A stretch of DNA of 64,000 nucleotides from Mikania micrantha (GCA_009363875.1 CM018690.1:4514788-4578787); one strand, 5' to 3'; positions 1 through 12,641 are shown, counted from the stretch's first letter. Notes: a model not told the origin generated them from the sequence alone. Made by a program: numbers and translations.

Positions 1-638
1 TTTAAGAAAATAATATTGTTTGAAAAGGTTATAAACATTTAAAAAAGTGAACGAAACCTAAAAAAAGTCAAAATATATTATACCCAAATTAAACTTTTTT
101 TTAACCATATTGCATGTTAAACTATTATTTATTTTTTTAGGCAAAATAATTTAATATTTAAACATTTACATGTGTACACACACATTATACTTAATATATA
201 AAATGCATATATATTCTATATAATAAAATGATAACAATATATCTGATTATGTCTTTCCAAGAAATCCACATCACATTTGACATTTGACGTCTTTTATACT
301 ATTTATATGACATATTTGACAAATTTAAATATTAATTTCATACAATCAAATTAAACATCCAAATTAAAAAAGAACATTTCTTTTAAATATTAATGAAAAA
401 TCAATCATTTCTAACCTTTTGTTTTTAATTAGTAAATTCAAAAATTCAAATTTATAAAATCTGTTTTTCTTTTTATTTTTTATATATTAAATATTTTACG
501 TTACATATATATACACACACACACACAAATATGTCTAATATACATGTTTATATGCTAGTTTCATATTAAAGAATTTTTAGATACAAAACACTCGTAAAAC
601 CTTTCAATTAAATACTCAAATAATTAAGTATTTAACAA

Positions 639-675
<37 letters not shown>

Positions 676-679
676 TTAT
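1..679. other. AT-rich spacer with microsatellites
   Basis: No gene is supported here. The stretch is very AT-rich, with a short (CA)n run near 511-526 and a (TA)n run at about 643-672 directly before the LTR of the next element. TA runs are common landing sites in this window. Confidence 0.6.
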
Positions 680-2907
680 TGTAACAACCGAAAATTTCGG
701 GAACCGTTTATGTCCAAAATTTATATAAACGTTCGTAAAGTAATTATGATCAAAAGGATATAAACGATAAAAATGTCTGATAATGTATGGACACGTTATA
801 AAGCCTATTAATAACGTGAAAATTTTCTGTGAACGTTTGAGTTCATAATTTTTATGAACGTTCCTGAAGTGATTACGATCGCATTAATATAAGTGGGACT
901 GTTATACGATAAAGTATGAACAAGATATAGGCTCGTGAATATTAAAAATATGTGAGCAAAGTAGAAGGGGGTTTTAAAAATAGGACCTCAAAGTTCAAGG
1001 GCCCTAAGTGAAAATTCTAATTAATTCACCATCTTATATTATGTAAGTCGGCATATTGGGAATTGCCTGGAGAATTCGAGAAGAAGCCATCAGAGTATGT
1101 TGAGATATTTAGTCATTATATTTCATTTGTTTCTCGTTTCATCTGTATGATCCTCCGCACAGTTTCATTAATTCAAGTTACAAAATACTGCAAATTAATG
1201 ATCAAGGAAGAATCAAGAAGAATCGATCGGACCGATACACATCGATAAGGTATGTGTTCATGATTTTCATCTCGTATTAGTTTAGTCTTGATTGATTAAA
1301 GAGATCAACACCATGTTTAGATAGAGTTTTATTTTGTATGATGAACTGGATTCGGTTGGAGCCCAATTACATCTAGATAATGATCAGGTTTTCATGAGTT
1401 TTATGAGGGTATAATATGTATACTCTTCTGGTTGCCTTAAAAATATGTATCATGCAGTAAGTTTAGCAACGCCTAAGACGAATTAATTAAATAATGAGAA
1501 TACGCTTATGTAAGCCTAGAAAATAAATAATTTTTAAGCATAACAATATTGTAGAGATAAAAATGGTCAAAATGAGTAGAAGCGAAATTTTGAAATAAAG
1601 CTCCGATTGAAAGTTATGACATGCCGAAGTTTCGAGCGGTGATCGTAAATCTGAGCATCGTCATGAAAAGTATTATAAATTTATCTCAAGTTATTATTAA
1701 TTGAGATAAATAATATTAGGTTATAATTATGATAAGATATGCATATTAATAGGATATCACTCTGAAGTGAGAAAGTAAGGAAAAGAAGAAAAGCTAGCAA
1801 ATTGTGCTTTAGCTCAGGTGAGTTCTTATAGCCCTGTTTTAAATGTTTTATCATTTTGGGCTGATATGCATGTTATACATTTATTTTATGAAAAGGACTG
1901 TATGTATGTGTAAAGTTATTATATGAAAGTGATTTAAACCTGATTATGGTCAGGTAAAGCATGTTTTCAGGAAAAATATGTTTTCAGATAAATAAATGTT
2001 TTAAGTCTCAACTGTGGTTGAGAAGTAAATAATTTTAAGAATTTCAGCTGAGATGTAATGAATACGTTAAGTCTCAATGATGATTGAGAAATAAATGATT
2101 TTACGAATCTCAGCTGAGATATAACGAATGTTTTTAAGTCTCAACTGCGGTTGAGAAAGAAATGATTATTTTTTTATGTAAGACACTCGACTGAGGTCGA
2201 GGAGGAACATAAGACACTCGACCGAGGTCGAGGGGGAAATGTGGTTTTGTCAACTGCGGTTGGGCAAGACTTGAGCACAGCGGTGAAAGGAGCCGCTTTT
2301 GCTTATGATGATTAAGAAGTCCTGCTTAAGAACAGGCCTGCCGACTGTGTGTCGCCAGTTGATGGAATCTTATGCATGTGTAAGTTATCGACTTCGGGTT
2401 GATAGTCTAAGAGCCTTGTGCTGCACAAGCCTGTTTGACTTCAGGGTCAGCAGTTGACGGTGAAGTTCCTTCACTGTATAAATGATGTTATGATGATATG
2501 TATGTTATGTAATTATGTTATGATGCTATGTATGTGATGAAATTATGATATGAGAACAGGTATGTTATGTATTTGGATTATGTTATATGATGACATGACT
2601 GAATAAGGATTTTCTAAGAAATGAACTTAGAACTCACCAGCATAAAGCTGACTTGTTTTACATGCATATCAGGTTGAATAGTTTGTGAAAGGAGACCAGG
2701 AAAGCTCATGGCATACGTTGAAGACCACCCCTGGCATAGACTGGCTGTATTATATGACTGTTAGAAGAGTGGGTTAAGTTTTAATGTGTGTTTAATATGT
2801 GTACTTTATGTATGTAATCACCTTAAATTCCGCTGCTATGATAATGTAAATATGGTTTAAGGACTATGGATATGATGTTTGCCAACCGAGGGGCTCGGGG
2901 CCTCTCA
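680..2907 (+). repeat. 5' LTR of Ty3/gypsy element, family A (Tekay-like)
   Basis: The LTR opens with TGTAACAACC just after a TA microsatellite and closes with CTCTCA. An initiator-Met primer-binding site follows three bases later, which fixes the right end. At about 2.2 kb the length fits Tekay-type chromovirus LTRs. The middle part (1939-2232) carries a run of short palindromes described in the findings. The matching 3' LTR is not in the window, so insertion age cannot be judged from LTR divergence and no target duplication can be seen. Confidence 0.8.
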
Positions 2908-2910
2908 AGT

Positions 2911-2924
2911 TGGTATCAGAGCCA
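2911..2924 (+). other. Primer-binding site (initiator Met tRNA)
   Basis: TGGTATCAGAGCCA matches the complement of the 3' end of plant initiator-methionine tRNA, the usual primer of Tekay and many copia elements. It lies three bases past the LTR. Confidence 0.85.
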
Positions 2925-3241
2925 TAGTTTGAGAGATCCGGTCTTCCCTAATGGCTGGACTTAGACTGAAAATGGGACAGAATGATAAGAATGCCAGTCA
3001 AGGGTAGTTTGATGCCATGAGCATATGACCTTAGAGCTTTGTTATGTTTAAGATATAGGTTAAAGTAGTATGATGTTGCGAATGATAATGTGTTCATGAT
3101 TGGGAATGTTTAGAACTTATAAGTGAGGTAAATAGTTAATTACACTTGATCAACGTCATTAACAATTTACAATGCTTATTACGTCCTGAATTATTACCTT
3201 GATTGACACGTGATTGTTTGCAATATGTATAGATAACTAAA

Positions 3242-5032
3242 ATGGTAGACGAAGGTACAGAAGGTGGACGTAGTAGAGGTCGAGGCAGACCACCTAAAAA
3301 TAAGAATAAGAAGCAAGCTGAGGAAGTACCAGTGAATAATGCGGGAACTGAAGTCAACAGTGAAGAAGAAAATGAAGAGGAAGAAATTAGACTTGAACCG
3401 GTGGTGGTAAAGGCAATATCTAATGAAGTTCGTAAAATTTTAAAAGACCTATTACCTTCAGATAGAACCAAAGCCGAAAAGGAAACTACTAAAGAAGGAG
3501 CTACTGAGGAAGGAGAGAAAGCTAACAGTTCTAACATAGAGCACGATGAAGATGAGGTATTGATCATCAATGCTAAAGGTAAGGGTTCGGGTACAAAGGA
3601 ACCCAAAGGATGTGATTATAAAGCCTTTAAAGGGTGCAATCCTCCACCATTTGATGGTAAGAAAGATGCGGTGGCTACCTGCCATTGGGTTTCAGCTATG
3701 GAGGCGGTTATTGAGATCAGTGAATGTCGGGTTGATCAAGCTGTGAAATTTGCAGCTCATTCATTTGCTGAAGAAGCTTTACACTGGTGGAACACGGTCA
3801 AGCAGTCAAAGACCACTGCTGATGTGGAGGGCATGAAATGGGAAAATCTAAAGGAATTAGTTATGAAACACTTTTGTCCGAAGAATGAAATTGATAAAAT
3901 CGAGCGGGAATTTCTGACTTTGAAAGCTGGATGTATGAATCATCAGCAATATACGTCAAAATTTAATGAAATGTCAAGACTGGTTCCTCATTTGGTAAAC
4001 ACGGAGGAACGTAGGATGAAGTTATATGTGGAAGGACTACCACCTAGAGTCCGAACACATGTGAAGGCGCATGCTCCTAGAACTTTTGAATCGGCCGTGG
4101 AGATTAGCGGTATTGTCTGGGATGATGTATTGGAAGCAGAACCAATAAAGGAAGAACCTAAGCAAAAATGGTCATCTAGATTTAAAAGAAACAGAAATGA
4201 CAAACCAGGGCCCCCTATGAAAAGGTTTAAAATGGAAGGAATTGAAACATGCCCTAAGTGTGGAAAGAAACATGGAGGAGAATGTCGGATGGGGACTACT
4301 TTGTGCTACCGATGTGGAAAAACTGGACATTTCTCGAATAATTGTCCTAGTATGCCAAAATGTTATAATTGTGGTGGAATCGGTCATATGAGCAGGAATT
4401 GTTTTAAACCAAAGATAATGTCTACGGAAGCCAGCAAACCTGAAAGTAGCAAGGGAGGTGAAAAGCAAAAGGCAAAAGCGCGTGCCTTTACTATGACTAA
4501 AGATCAGGCCGATAAAGACCCAGATGTGGTGACAGGTACATTTTTTATTAATGATATCCCTGCTTCAGTGCTATTTGATTCTGGTGCAAGTATGAGCTTT
4601 GTGGCTATTACTTTTTGTGATAAACTGCGCGCTAATGTTAAAAAGATAGAAAATACCTTTAATATTGAAACTGCTCTTGGTAAATCTACTAGAGTAACGG
4701 AGGCCATTGATGATGATTGTTACATTGATATAGAAGGTCATAGATTCCCTGTTAAGTTGTTTGTGATTACGTTAGGAGGTTTTGATGTAGTTTTGGGCAT
4801 GGATTGGCTGGCCAAACATGAGGCTAACATTGTCTGTCGACGAAATATGATTTTCTTAACAGCTCTCAATGGGAGATCAGTAACGGTTTACGGGGATAAA
4901 GTGTTTAACGCGCCTAAAGTCATTTCGATGATTAAGGCGAGTGAATTTATGAGGCGAGGGTGTGGGGCTTATCTGGCTTTTGTTATTGACAAAGAAATTA
5001 AGGTAAAAGAATTGGAAGACGTACCCGTGGTG
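3242..5032 (+). pseudogene. Ty3/gypsy gag-protease, truncated before reverse transcriptase
   Basis: This ATG-started reading frame encodes the capsid-nucleocapsid protein and aspartic protease of family A. A lysine- and acid-rich N-terminus is followed by the gag capsid region (about residues 120-300), two CCHC zinc knuckles (residues 355-368 and 374-387) and a protease with the active-site triad DSG at about residue 446. The conserved tail up to VLGMDWL is present. The frame is open throughout, so gag-protease itself decayed little. Just after the LEDVPVV linker, where related elements begin reverse transcriptase, homology stops at 5032. The open frame runs on into unrelated inverted-repeat DNA to 5137. 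RT, RNase H and integrase are absent from the window. Confidence 0.85.
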
Positions 5033-6240
5033 TATAGGATCGTGCCACGTGTCAATTACTTTGTCTTTAGTATAAAGGGCATTTATGACATTTGTCATTT
5101 ATATAAAGTTTACCCTTTTTTTTTTAAACATTCATAACTTTTTTATACTATATTATTTTTAAAAAAAAATTGCACGATTATACTCGTCTCATTTTTCTCT
5201 TTAATTTCGTTATAGTCTCGACTAGTTTTTTTTTTTATTTTTTTGATGTCATGTATTTACATCATTGTAACGAGCTTAACGATAGCAAATTAATTAGAAA
5301 TTTTTTCTAACGGTAAATTACAGTAATGTAACACAAAATGAAGTAATGTAACACAAAATGAAGTAATTTACAATGACATAATTAACGGTGACGTAACACA
5401 TTATTTACAGTGATGTAATTTTCTCTTTAATTCCCGTTATAATGTTGACTAGTTTTTTTAATTTTTTTTCTCATTGCCCATTATTAACATCGATATAACG
5501 AGCATAAATATACACATTATTTTGAATTTTTTCTAACAATGATAATTTACAGTGATGTAATTAATATAACACATTATTTTACTTTTTCTTTAACAATGAT
5601 AATTACAATGATAAATTACAGTGATGTAATATAACATATTATTTTGATTTTTTTTCTCTAACAATGATAATTATAGTATGTAATTTATCATTGTTCGAAA
5701 ACAATTCAAACTAATTTGTTGTATTTAGGCTCGTTACAAATTAGGGATGAGCAAAAAGCCAAAAAAACTGAACCCGAAACCGAATTAACCAAAAAAACCG
5801 AATCGGAACCAAATTAACCGAAAAAACCGAAACCAAATTTTACGTCAATGTAAATAACATCACTATAAAGTACGTCAATGTAAATTACATCACTGTAATT
5901 TATCATTTTTAAAAAAGTTTCAAATAAATTTGTTATATTTAAGCTCGTTACAATGATGTAAATATAGGGCATCTAAAAAAAGTAAAAAAAATTAGTCGAG
6001 ACTATAACGGAATTAAAGAGAAAAATGAGACGAATATAATGGTGCAATTTTTTTAAAAAAATAATATATTATAAAAAAGTTATTAATGTTTAAAAAAGAT
6101 GGGGGGAAAAACTTATAAAGGTAAAATGACTAGGATGCCCTTTTTAATATTTTAATGAAAAGCTTATGTGTGAGTTTATGATTGGTTGAAATGAGTTATG
6201 TAGTTGTAGCAAAAGATGAGGGTTATTTTTTATACCCTTC
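5033..6240. mobile_element. Foldback (long inverted repeat) element 1
   Basis: The left arm at about 5060-5250 is repeated in inverse at about 5950-6140. Both contain the same run: a GGGCAT tract, an A-rich stretch, a TGCAC/GTGCA block and a CTCGACTAG-like block. The interior is built of short repeats around the word GTGATGTAAT and its variants. No coding frame is present. It sits where family A loses its pol and probably broke it, but no target duplication is visible. Exact outer ends are uncertain. Confidence 0.6.
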
Positions 6241-6254
6241 CCTATATATATATA

Positions 6255-7697
6255 TATATAAGATTTTGTTCAAATAAGAACCCACCATATTTGTGGTAAC
6301 CTATTAACCCATTTAAGACAATCAGATTCACCCACATCATAGATTCCCTTTTGCTTTAATAAGGGCATTATGGACTTTTTATTAACCTATTTAAGCCAAT
6401 CAGATTCACCCACATCATAAATATATATCCATTTTCTTTTTTTTAAATCAAAGTTTCCCCCTTGATTTTTATACACTTATAACTTTTTTATACTATGTTA
6501 TTTTTTTATAAAAATTACATCATTAAACTCGTTATATTTTTCTCGTTAATTCTATAATAGTCATGCCAATTTTTTTTTGAATTTTTTTCGAGCGTTCGTA
6601 ATTACACCAACGTAACGAACAATAAATATAATAATTTTCTCTCGTTTTTTCAAAATCTTTCCATCTTTAAAATGTTTTCGAGCGTTCGTAATTTTCTCTC
6701 ATTTTTTCGTTTAACATGTTTTTTCGAGCGTTCGTAATTTTATCTCATTTTTTCGTTTAAAATGTTTCAAAATCTCGTTTAACATGTTTTTTTGAGCGTT
6801 CGTAATTTTTCTCTCATTTTTTCGAGCGTTTGCAATTACACTAACGTAAAATCTTTCCATCTTGTTACAAATTATTTTTTTTTACAAAAATTAGTTCATT
6901 AATATTTTAAAAAATTAAGAACACTTTGAAAAAATCCAGATCCTTACATCAATGTAATTACGAAAACTTTGTAAAAATTCAGCTCGTTACATCATTGTGA
7001 TTACATCAGTGTAAAAAAATGCAGTTCGTTACGTCAGTGCAAAATGTCGTTGCATCAGTGTAAAACGTCGTTGCATCAATGTAAAACGTCGCTGCATCAG
7101 TGCAAATTACGAAAATTTTAAAAAAATTTGACAAAATTATAATTGAATTAAAGATAAAAAAGTGACAAATTTAATGGTGAAATTTTTATAAAAAAAATAA
7201 TAATGTATATAAAAGTTATAAGTGTTTAAAAAATTGGGGGTAAACTTTTTTAAAAAAGAAATCAAGTACACCCCACCAAATGTTAAATCAGTGTAAAAAA
7301 TGAATTTCGTTACGTCAGTGTAAAACGTCGTTGCATCAGTGTAAAATGTCGCTGCATCAGTGCAAATTACGAAAATTTTAAAAAATTTTGAAAAATTATA
7401 CTTGAATTAAAGATAAAAAAAGTGACAAATTTAATGGTGAAATTTTTATAAAAAAATAATAATGTATATAAAAGTTATGAGTGTTTAAAAACTTGGGGGG
7501 TAAATTTTTTTTAAAAAAAGGAATCACGTACACCCCACTAAATGTCAAAAATGCCCTTAAACAAATCTCATCCACATGTTTTTTTGACTTTTTCAGATTG
7601 AATATTGACCACTCATTTCAAAAGGCTTTATTTTAACAACCAATGAAAATGAGTTAATAGGTAACCACACTTGGAGTGAGTTACCATTTGAACCTTC

Positions 7698-7710
<13 letters not shown>
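6255..7710. mobile_element. Foldback element 2, related to element 1
   Basis: Terminal sequences near 6263-6310 and 7645-7700 are inverted copies of each other, sharing words such as TTCAAATG, GTGGTTACC and TATTAACTCATT in complementary form. Deeper arms (6440-6590 against 7110-7260 and 7380-7530) are also inverted. The right arm is tandemly duplicated, with a period of about 280-300 bp. Repeats of the word CATCAGTGTAAAACGTCG fill the interior. The inner arms resemble those of foldback element 1, so both probably belong to one family. It is bordered by TA microsatellites on both sides. No coding sequence is present. Confidence 0.6.

Positions 7711-7733
<23 letters not shown>
7711..7733. repeat. 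(TA)n microsatellite
   Basis: A dinucleotide run lies between foldback element 2 and the Helitron 3' end. Confidence 0.85.
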
Positions 7734-7734
<1 letters not shown>

Positions 7735-8094
7735 TATACTAGTCGGAAACCCGCGCGATGCGGCAGCGGCAACAACATCCTTTCTCTCGCGGTGTTCGTA
7801 TTTTAGAAATGTATCACTGCTTTCGAGAAATAGATAGTGTTCGTCTTTTATGTACAAAGTTACGTGTGAATTATCTATGTAATGACTTTTACAAAACTAC
7901 ACTAAATTAAAATACTCAAATAAATAAACATAGTTTTAGACATTATACGCCCCATTTGTGGTGCACGCATACAATGTATATATGTGTGGGCCTTCAAGGG
8001 GCAAAAGTAAAAGTGCAATAATTTTAACGTTATTTCAATTATTTTGTGAAAATAACGTTAAAATCATTGGGATGATCAATTTCAAATGATAACT

Positions 8095-8222
8095 TTGAGC
8101 CGGGGACTCTTTCGGAGCAGCCTCTGTCCCAATTGGGATAGGGGTAAGGTTTGTATCTATCCTTCCCCCCAGACCCTACTGAAAAGTGGGAATATACTGG
8201 GTAAGGTTGTTGTTGTAGTTAT
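8095..8222 (+). mobile_element. SINE 3' portion (TS/Au-like)
   Basis: The sequence carries the well-known 3' body of plant TS/Au-type SINEs: GGGGTAAGGTTTG, CCCCCCAGACCC, then a TGGG…ATACTGGGTAAG stretch and a TTG repeat tail at 8210-8218. It lies inside the Helitron. The RNA polymerase III promoter half is not recognisable, so it is a 5'-truncated or decayed copy. A diverged relative of the upstream part follows at about 11885-12000. Confidence 0.65.
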
Positions 8223-8406
8223 AGACACTATAATATTGTAAAAAAGAAATCGAACACACAAGCCATGTCTTTCCTTTCTTTCTTCATTCAACCCAAAGCA
8301 TTATCCTAATTTATTTTAGAGATAAATGAATAAGTCAATATATTATAAATGAATAGTAGCGTATTATCAAAAACAATTATTAAATTACCTTAATAACAGA
8401 TGCATT

Positions 8407-9030
8407 TTATTCATCGTGCAACACTTCACGAAAAACAACGTTGGATGTGTAAACACCCTCTCGTCCAAAATCCTTAGCAGGATGCACCAACACCTTGGTA
8501 TTTTCGTGTGAGATCCCTCTTGACAAAGCCACATAAAGTTGTCCATGTGAGAATACAGAATTTGGTAGATAAACACCAACATGTGGAATTGTTTGTCCTT
8601 GAGCTTTATTGATTGTCATTGAAAAGCTAAGTTGAATCGGAAATTGTTTTCTTTTAAGCTTGAATGGAAACATGTCGTCTTCAGAAGGACATAGAGGGAT
8701 TCTTGGCAAAAATACTCTTTTTCCAGTGTGTTGACCAATAGCAATTTCTGCATCAATAACATTATGCTGGAACCCTTTACAAATCAACGTGTTCCATTAC
8801 ATAAACCATGTGATGGATCGATGTTTCGTAGCAAAATAATTGGGCAGCCAAGTTTTAATCGAAGCTTATGAGGAGGCAAGCCACTAACAGTAAGTGAGTT
8901 TAAGAACTCGATCGGATAAATGTTGTGACGATCATCTTCTACTTCGTCAAAACTGTAGTAAATCGTTTCCTCCCCTTGAAAAAGGTCAATCATTTGATCG
9001 TTAATCTCATTGATGTTGTCGTTAAAGAAC
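8407..9030 (-). pseudogene. Helitron PIF1-like helicase, C-terminal remnant
   Basis: Two overlapping minus-strand frames together match the C-terminal part of the RepHel helicase. They cover the region with GLPPHKLRLKLGCPIILLRN, then after a one-base frame break near 8787 the SFSMTINKAQGQT and YVALSRG helicase motifs. The family protein exceeds 1,300 residues; only about 200 remain. The N-terminal zinc finger, Rep nickase and Walker A helicase motifs are missing. The upstream end runs into a TA microsatellite. It marks the host element as a derivative of an autonomous Helitron but cannot encode an active enzyme. Confidence 0.85.
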
Positions 9031-10420
9031 ATAGACTTACATATATATATATATATATGTATGTATCTGTTAAGTATAAAAATAAGGTTATTAATGAACA
9101 TACATAGCTCATGTTTAAACTGATTTAGTTATTAATCAAAATAAGCACATACATAGGCCTTGAGCATAAAAATAAGGTTATTAAAGAACTGTTAAAGAAC
9201 AGATACTTAAACACATATATACGTATCTGTTAAGTTTAAACTTTTAAAGAACAGAGACTTACATATATATATGTATGTATCTGTTAAGTTTAAAGATAAG
9301 GTTATTAATGAACATACATAGCTCATGTTTTAACTGATTTAGTTATTAATCAAAATAAGCACATACACAAAGTCCTTCACAAACATTGGCATATATACAT
9401 AGGCCTTCACATATATAGGCCTTGAGCATAAAAATAAGATTATTAATGAACTGTTAAAGAAAAGATACTTACACATATATGTATGTATCTGTTAAGTTTA
9501 AACTTTTAAAGAACATAGACTTACATATATATGTATGTATCTGTTAAGTTTAAAAATAAGGTTATTAATGAACATACATAGCTCATGTTAAAACTGATTT
9601 AGTTATTAATCAAAATAAGCACATACATAGGCCTTGAGCATAAAAATAAGGTTATTAATGAACTGTTAAAGAACAGATACTTAAACATATATATATACGT
9701 ATCTGTTAAGTTTAAACTTTTAAAGAACAGAGACTTACATATATATGTATGTATCTGTTAAGTTTAAAGATAAGGTTATTAATGAACATACATAGCTCAT
9801 TTTTAAACTGATTTAGTTATTAATCAAAATAAGCACATACACAAAGACCTTCACATACATTGGCATATATACATAGGCTTTCACATATATAGGCCTTGAG
9901 CATAAAATTATGGTTATTAATGAACTGTTAAAGAAAAGATACTTACACATATATGTATGTATCTGTTAAGTTTAAACTTTTAAAGAACATAGACTTACAT
10001 ATATATGTATGTATATGTTAAGGTTAAAAATAAGGTTATTAATGAACATACATAGCTCATGTTAAAACTGATTTAGTTATTAATCAAAATAAGCACATAC
10101 ATAGGCCTTCACATACATTGGGATATATACATAGGCCTTGAGTATAAAAATAAGGTTATTAATGAACTGTTAAAGAACAGATACTTACATATATATATGT
10201 ATGTATCTGTTAAGTTTTATATAAAAATAAGGTTAAGTACTTACATATATATGTATGTATCTGTTAAGTTTAAAGATAAGGTTATTAATGAACATACATT
10301 GCTTATGTTTAAACTGATTTAGTCATTAATGAACATACATAGCTCATTTTTAAACGGATTTAGTTATTAATCAAAATAAGCACATACTTACACATATGTG
10401 TATGTATCTGTTAAGATTAA
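9031..10420. repeat. Higher-order tandem repeat inside Helitron
   Basis: The marker TACATAGCTC recurs at 9101, 9315, 9575, 9789 and 10049. Spacings alternate 214, 260, 214, 260, so two subunit types form a 474-bp higher-order unit. Each unit holds the short palindrome-rich blocks TACATATATATGTATGTATCTG and TTAAAGAACAGATACTTAC-like words. The array degrades beyond 10420. Confidence 0.8.
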
Positions 10421-11760
10421 ATGTCATATTTGTTCAATTTAATATGAGATTAAATTAGCTATGTATGCATATATAAGTACATACATAGGCCTTCACATAC
10501 ATTAGGATATATACACACTCTCATAATCATGAACTTCCATAAACAGTTACATAAGCTCATGTTTAAAATGATTTAGTGATTTGTAAACATATTATAAATT
10601 GAGGTTAGCATATGTTAAGTACTATAAGTTGAGGTTAGTATATGTTACATACAAACATACATACATACATACTTATACATGTATTCAAACACTATACATA
10701 CATAAAAACAGATACATACATATACATACAGTTTATCAATTCTGAGTTTAAGAAATAAACTTTTTTATTGTAACATAAACTGTTAAAAAGTTTGTTAATC
10801 ATACAAACGGAAGTTTAAACTTTTAACTAACACGGCATACATCCATTATAATTTACTTAACATGTTGTTTAAACTTTTAACTAACACCGCATACAAATTA
10901 GCTGTGTATGTGCATTCTTTGCCTCATGTGGGGCTGCTGCTGTTATGGAATGGGGATGCATACACACTCTCATAATCAAAATAAGCACATACATAGGCCT
11001 TCATAAGCTCATGTTTAAACTGATTTAGTGAATTGTAAACATATTCTTGAATTATAGACATCTCACTTTAACAATTAAATCATAATATTTTATTATTAAG
11101 AACATACCCTTTATAATTAAAAAGAACTAAACTATAATTAAAAAGAACATACATACCGATTATAGAGGGTTTCCAATTTGTTTATCAGCTTCCAAGAACT
11201 AAGTGTTGAATACTACCAAGATTAAAATCATGAACAAAATTAAGGTTAAAATGATGAAAAAAAATTAGGTTAAAAATAATTCTGAAACATACCAACAATG
11301 AAGAGGAGCAGATGCAGAAGGTATGGGTGTTCGATTGATGAGCACATCCTATTTAAAGAAGAAATCACACCTTTCAAATATTTGAATTTTGAGCCAAAAT
11401 GAAAACATAACCGGTTATTGATTCAAAATCTAAGAAAAGAGGATAAGATGCTTACCAGTGGCGACCTGATCAAGATTGGTTGCTTCAAGATCCCGTTCTG
11501 AAATCCCATTGACCTGGTTGAGATAATAACCGATTAAGGTATGAAGAATCAAACCGGAACAGAAAGCAATCGAACGATTTACCTGGCTTGGAGAGTGGAT
11601 GCCGAGATTGGTATAGAAATGTTGGGGGAGATGGAAAGCAGAAGTGAGGCTTTCAAATGGGGATGACGGTTTAAGCAATGGGCTGGAGTAGATTTAGGCT
11701 TATAATGGTTGTACCCTATGCTTGTTCACTGGTACTTTTCTTAATTTTAAGACCCTTGAA
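10421..11760. other. Helitron 5' (minus-strand) interior, no clear gene
   Basis: The sequence is AT-rich with further short ACATAC repeats to about 10730. From 11160 to 11700 the minus strand has short open frames and splice-like signals that could be a captured gene fragment. I recognise no protein in it. Confidence 0.4.
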
Positions 11761-11797
11761 TTTCTTCTCCCCAATACTCTTTATAAAGGAGTATAGA

Positions 11798-11829
11798 TTG
11801 TGTGTGTGTGTGTGTATGTGTGTGTGTGA
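11798..11829. repeat. (GT)n microsatellite
   Basis: A dinucleotide run directly abuts the Helitron 5' terminus. Confidence 0.85.
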
Positions 11830-12021
11830 ATCCTCAAGGCCAAACGTAAAATTATACTCATTTTAATATTATTTTATTTATTTTGTAAAAATAACATTAA
11901 AAACGTTGAAATGATTAACTTTAAACGATAATTTTAAGCTGGAGACTCATTCAGAGTAATCTCTTTATCCTAACTGAAATAGATGTATGATTTATTCAGA
12001 GTAATATTATTTTACTAAAGG

Positions 12022-12190
12022 GCGTATAGCCTAATAGTACCCTCTTGACGTCTCGAATAAGAGGTATTGGGTTCGAGTCTCGGCTGGACCAAAAAAATGC
12101 TCTGGGTTAAGCTAGGGAGTTTTCCTAATATGAGTTTTCTTCTAAAAATTGGTGTTAATGTACTTATTTAAATAGTAATACTTTGCATTA
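12022..12190 (+). mobile_element. tRNA-derived SINE
   Basis: The head contains an A-box-like TAGCCTAATAGT and a B-box GGTTCGAGTCT about 40 bases later, the internal RNA polymerase III promoter of tRNA-derived SINEs. A non-tRNA body with GCTCTGGGTTAAGCTAGG follows, then an AT-rich tail. It does not fold as an intact tRNA, so it is not a tRNA gene. Confidence 0.6.
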
Positions 12191-12199
12191 GCTGTTAAA

Positions 12200-12641
12200 A
12201 AAGATGTATCAAATCATACTAAAACGTGAAAATATATGAGGTAATGTGTATTACTTTAGTTTATTAACAACTCCTGGGAAAGGGAAGGCGGAAAAAAAAA
12301 AACCACATAATGACGTAAGTGCTGTGTTGCATTAAACTGATTCCGATAAATTCACATTTGAACCCGAAATTTTGATTACGATAAAATACGATAACTCGTA
12401 TGTGAGACCCACATCTCGCATTCATGTTCTTTCGCCCCCTCGTCTCTCTCTCTCTCTCTCTTTCTCATCAACAAGCACGCAGATCGTATCAAACTACAAA
12501 ACCCATTAAACCACTCTTTCAATACGTTGCTTCTACGATCTTCCTTCCTGAATCAGTCATTGATTCCCTCAAATTAACGCCATTAATGCAATACCCTTTT
12601 GTTTCTTAGCTTCCAATTCCAAAAGATAATCGAAACAGAAA
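12200..12641 (+). promoter_or_regulatory. Promoter and 5'UTR exon of the calmodulin-binding gene
   Basis: A (CT)n tract at 12442-12462, typical of plant core promoters and 5' leaders, lies about 930 bases before the start codon. No convincing TATA box is seen. The stretch to about 12643 probably forms a non-coding first exon. This is inferred from the acceptor site just before the coding exon. Confidence 0.45.

Larger units (their letters stand above)
7739..11797 (-). mobile_element. Helitron, about 4.06 kb, both termini present
   Basis: Read on the minus strand, the element starts TCTATACTCC at 11797 and ends CTAG at 7739. It is inserted between A and T, with no target duplication, as Helitrons are. 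About ten bases inside the 3' end is a GC-rich hairpin (CCGC at 7751-7754 with GCGG at 7760-7763, loop GCGAT), the standard Helitron terminator. Inside are a helicase remnant (8407 to about 9030), a SINE tail and a long tandem array. No Rep (HUH nickase) domain is seen, so it is non-autonomous. Confidence 0.8.

Noticed and set aside
9031..10420. CRISPR-like array
   Set aside because: Spacing alternates 214/260 bp and spacers are themselves repeated. This is a plant Helitron tandem repeat.
11430..11866. Captured gene in the Helitron
   Set aside because: Minus- and plus-strand frames are short and unrecognised, and splice-like signals alone are too weak.
12022..12190. tRNA gene
   Set aside because: A and B boxes are present but no cloverleaf forms and the body continues as a SINE.
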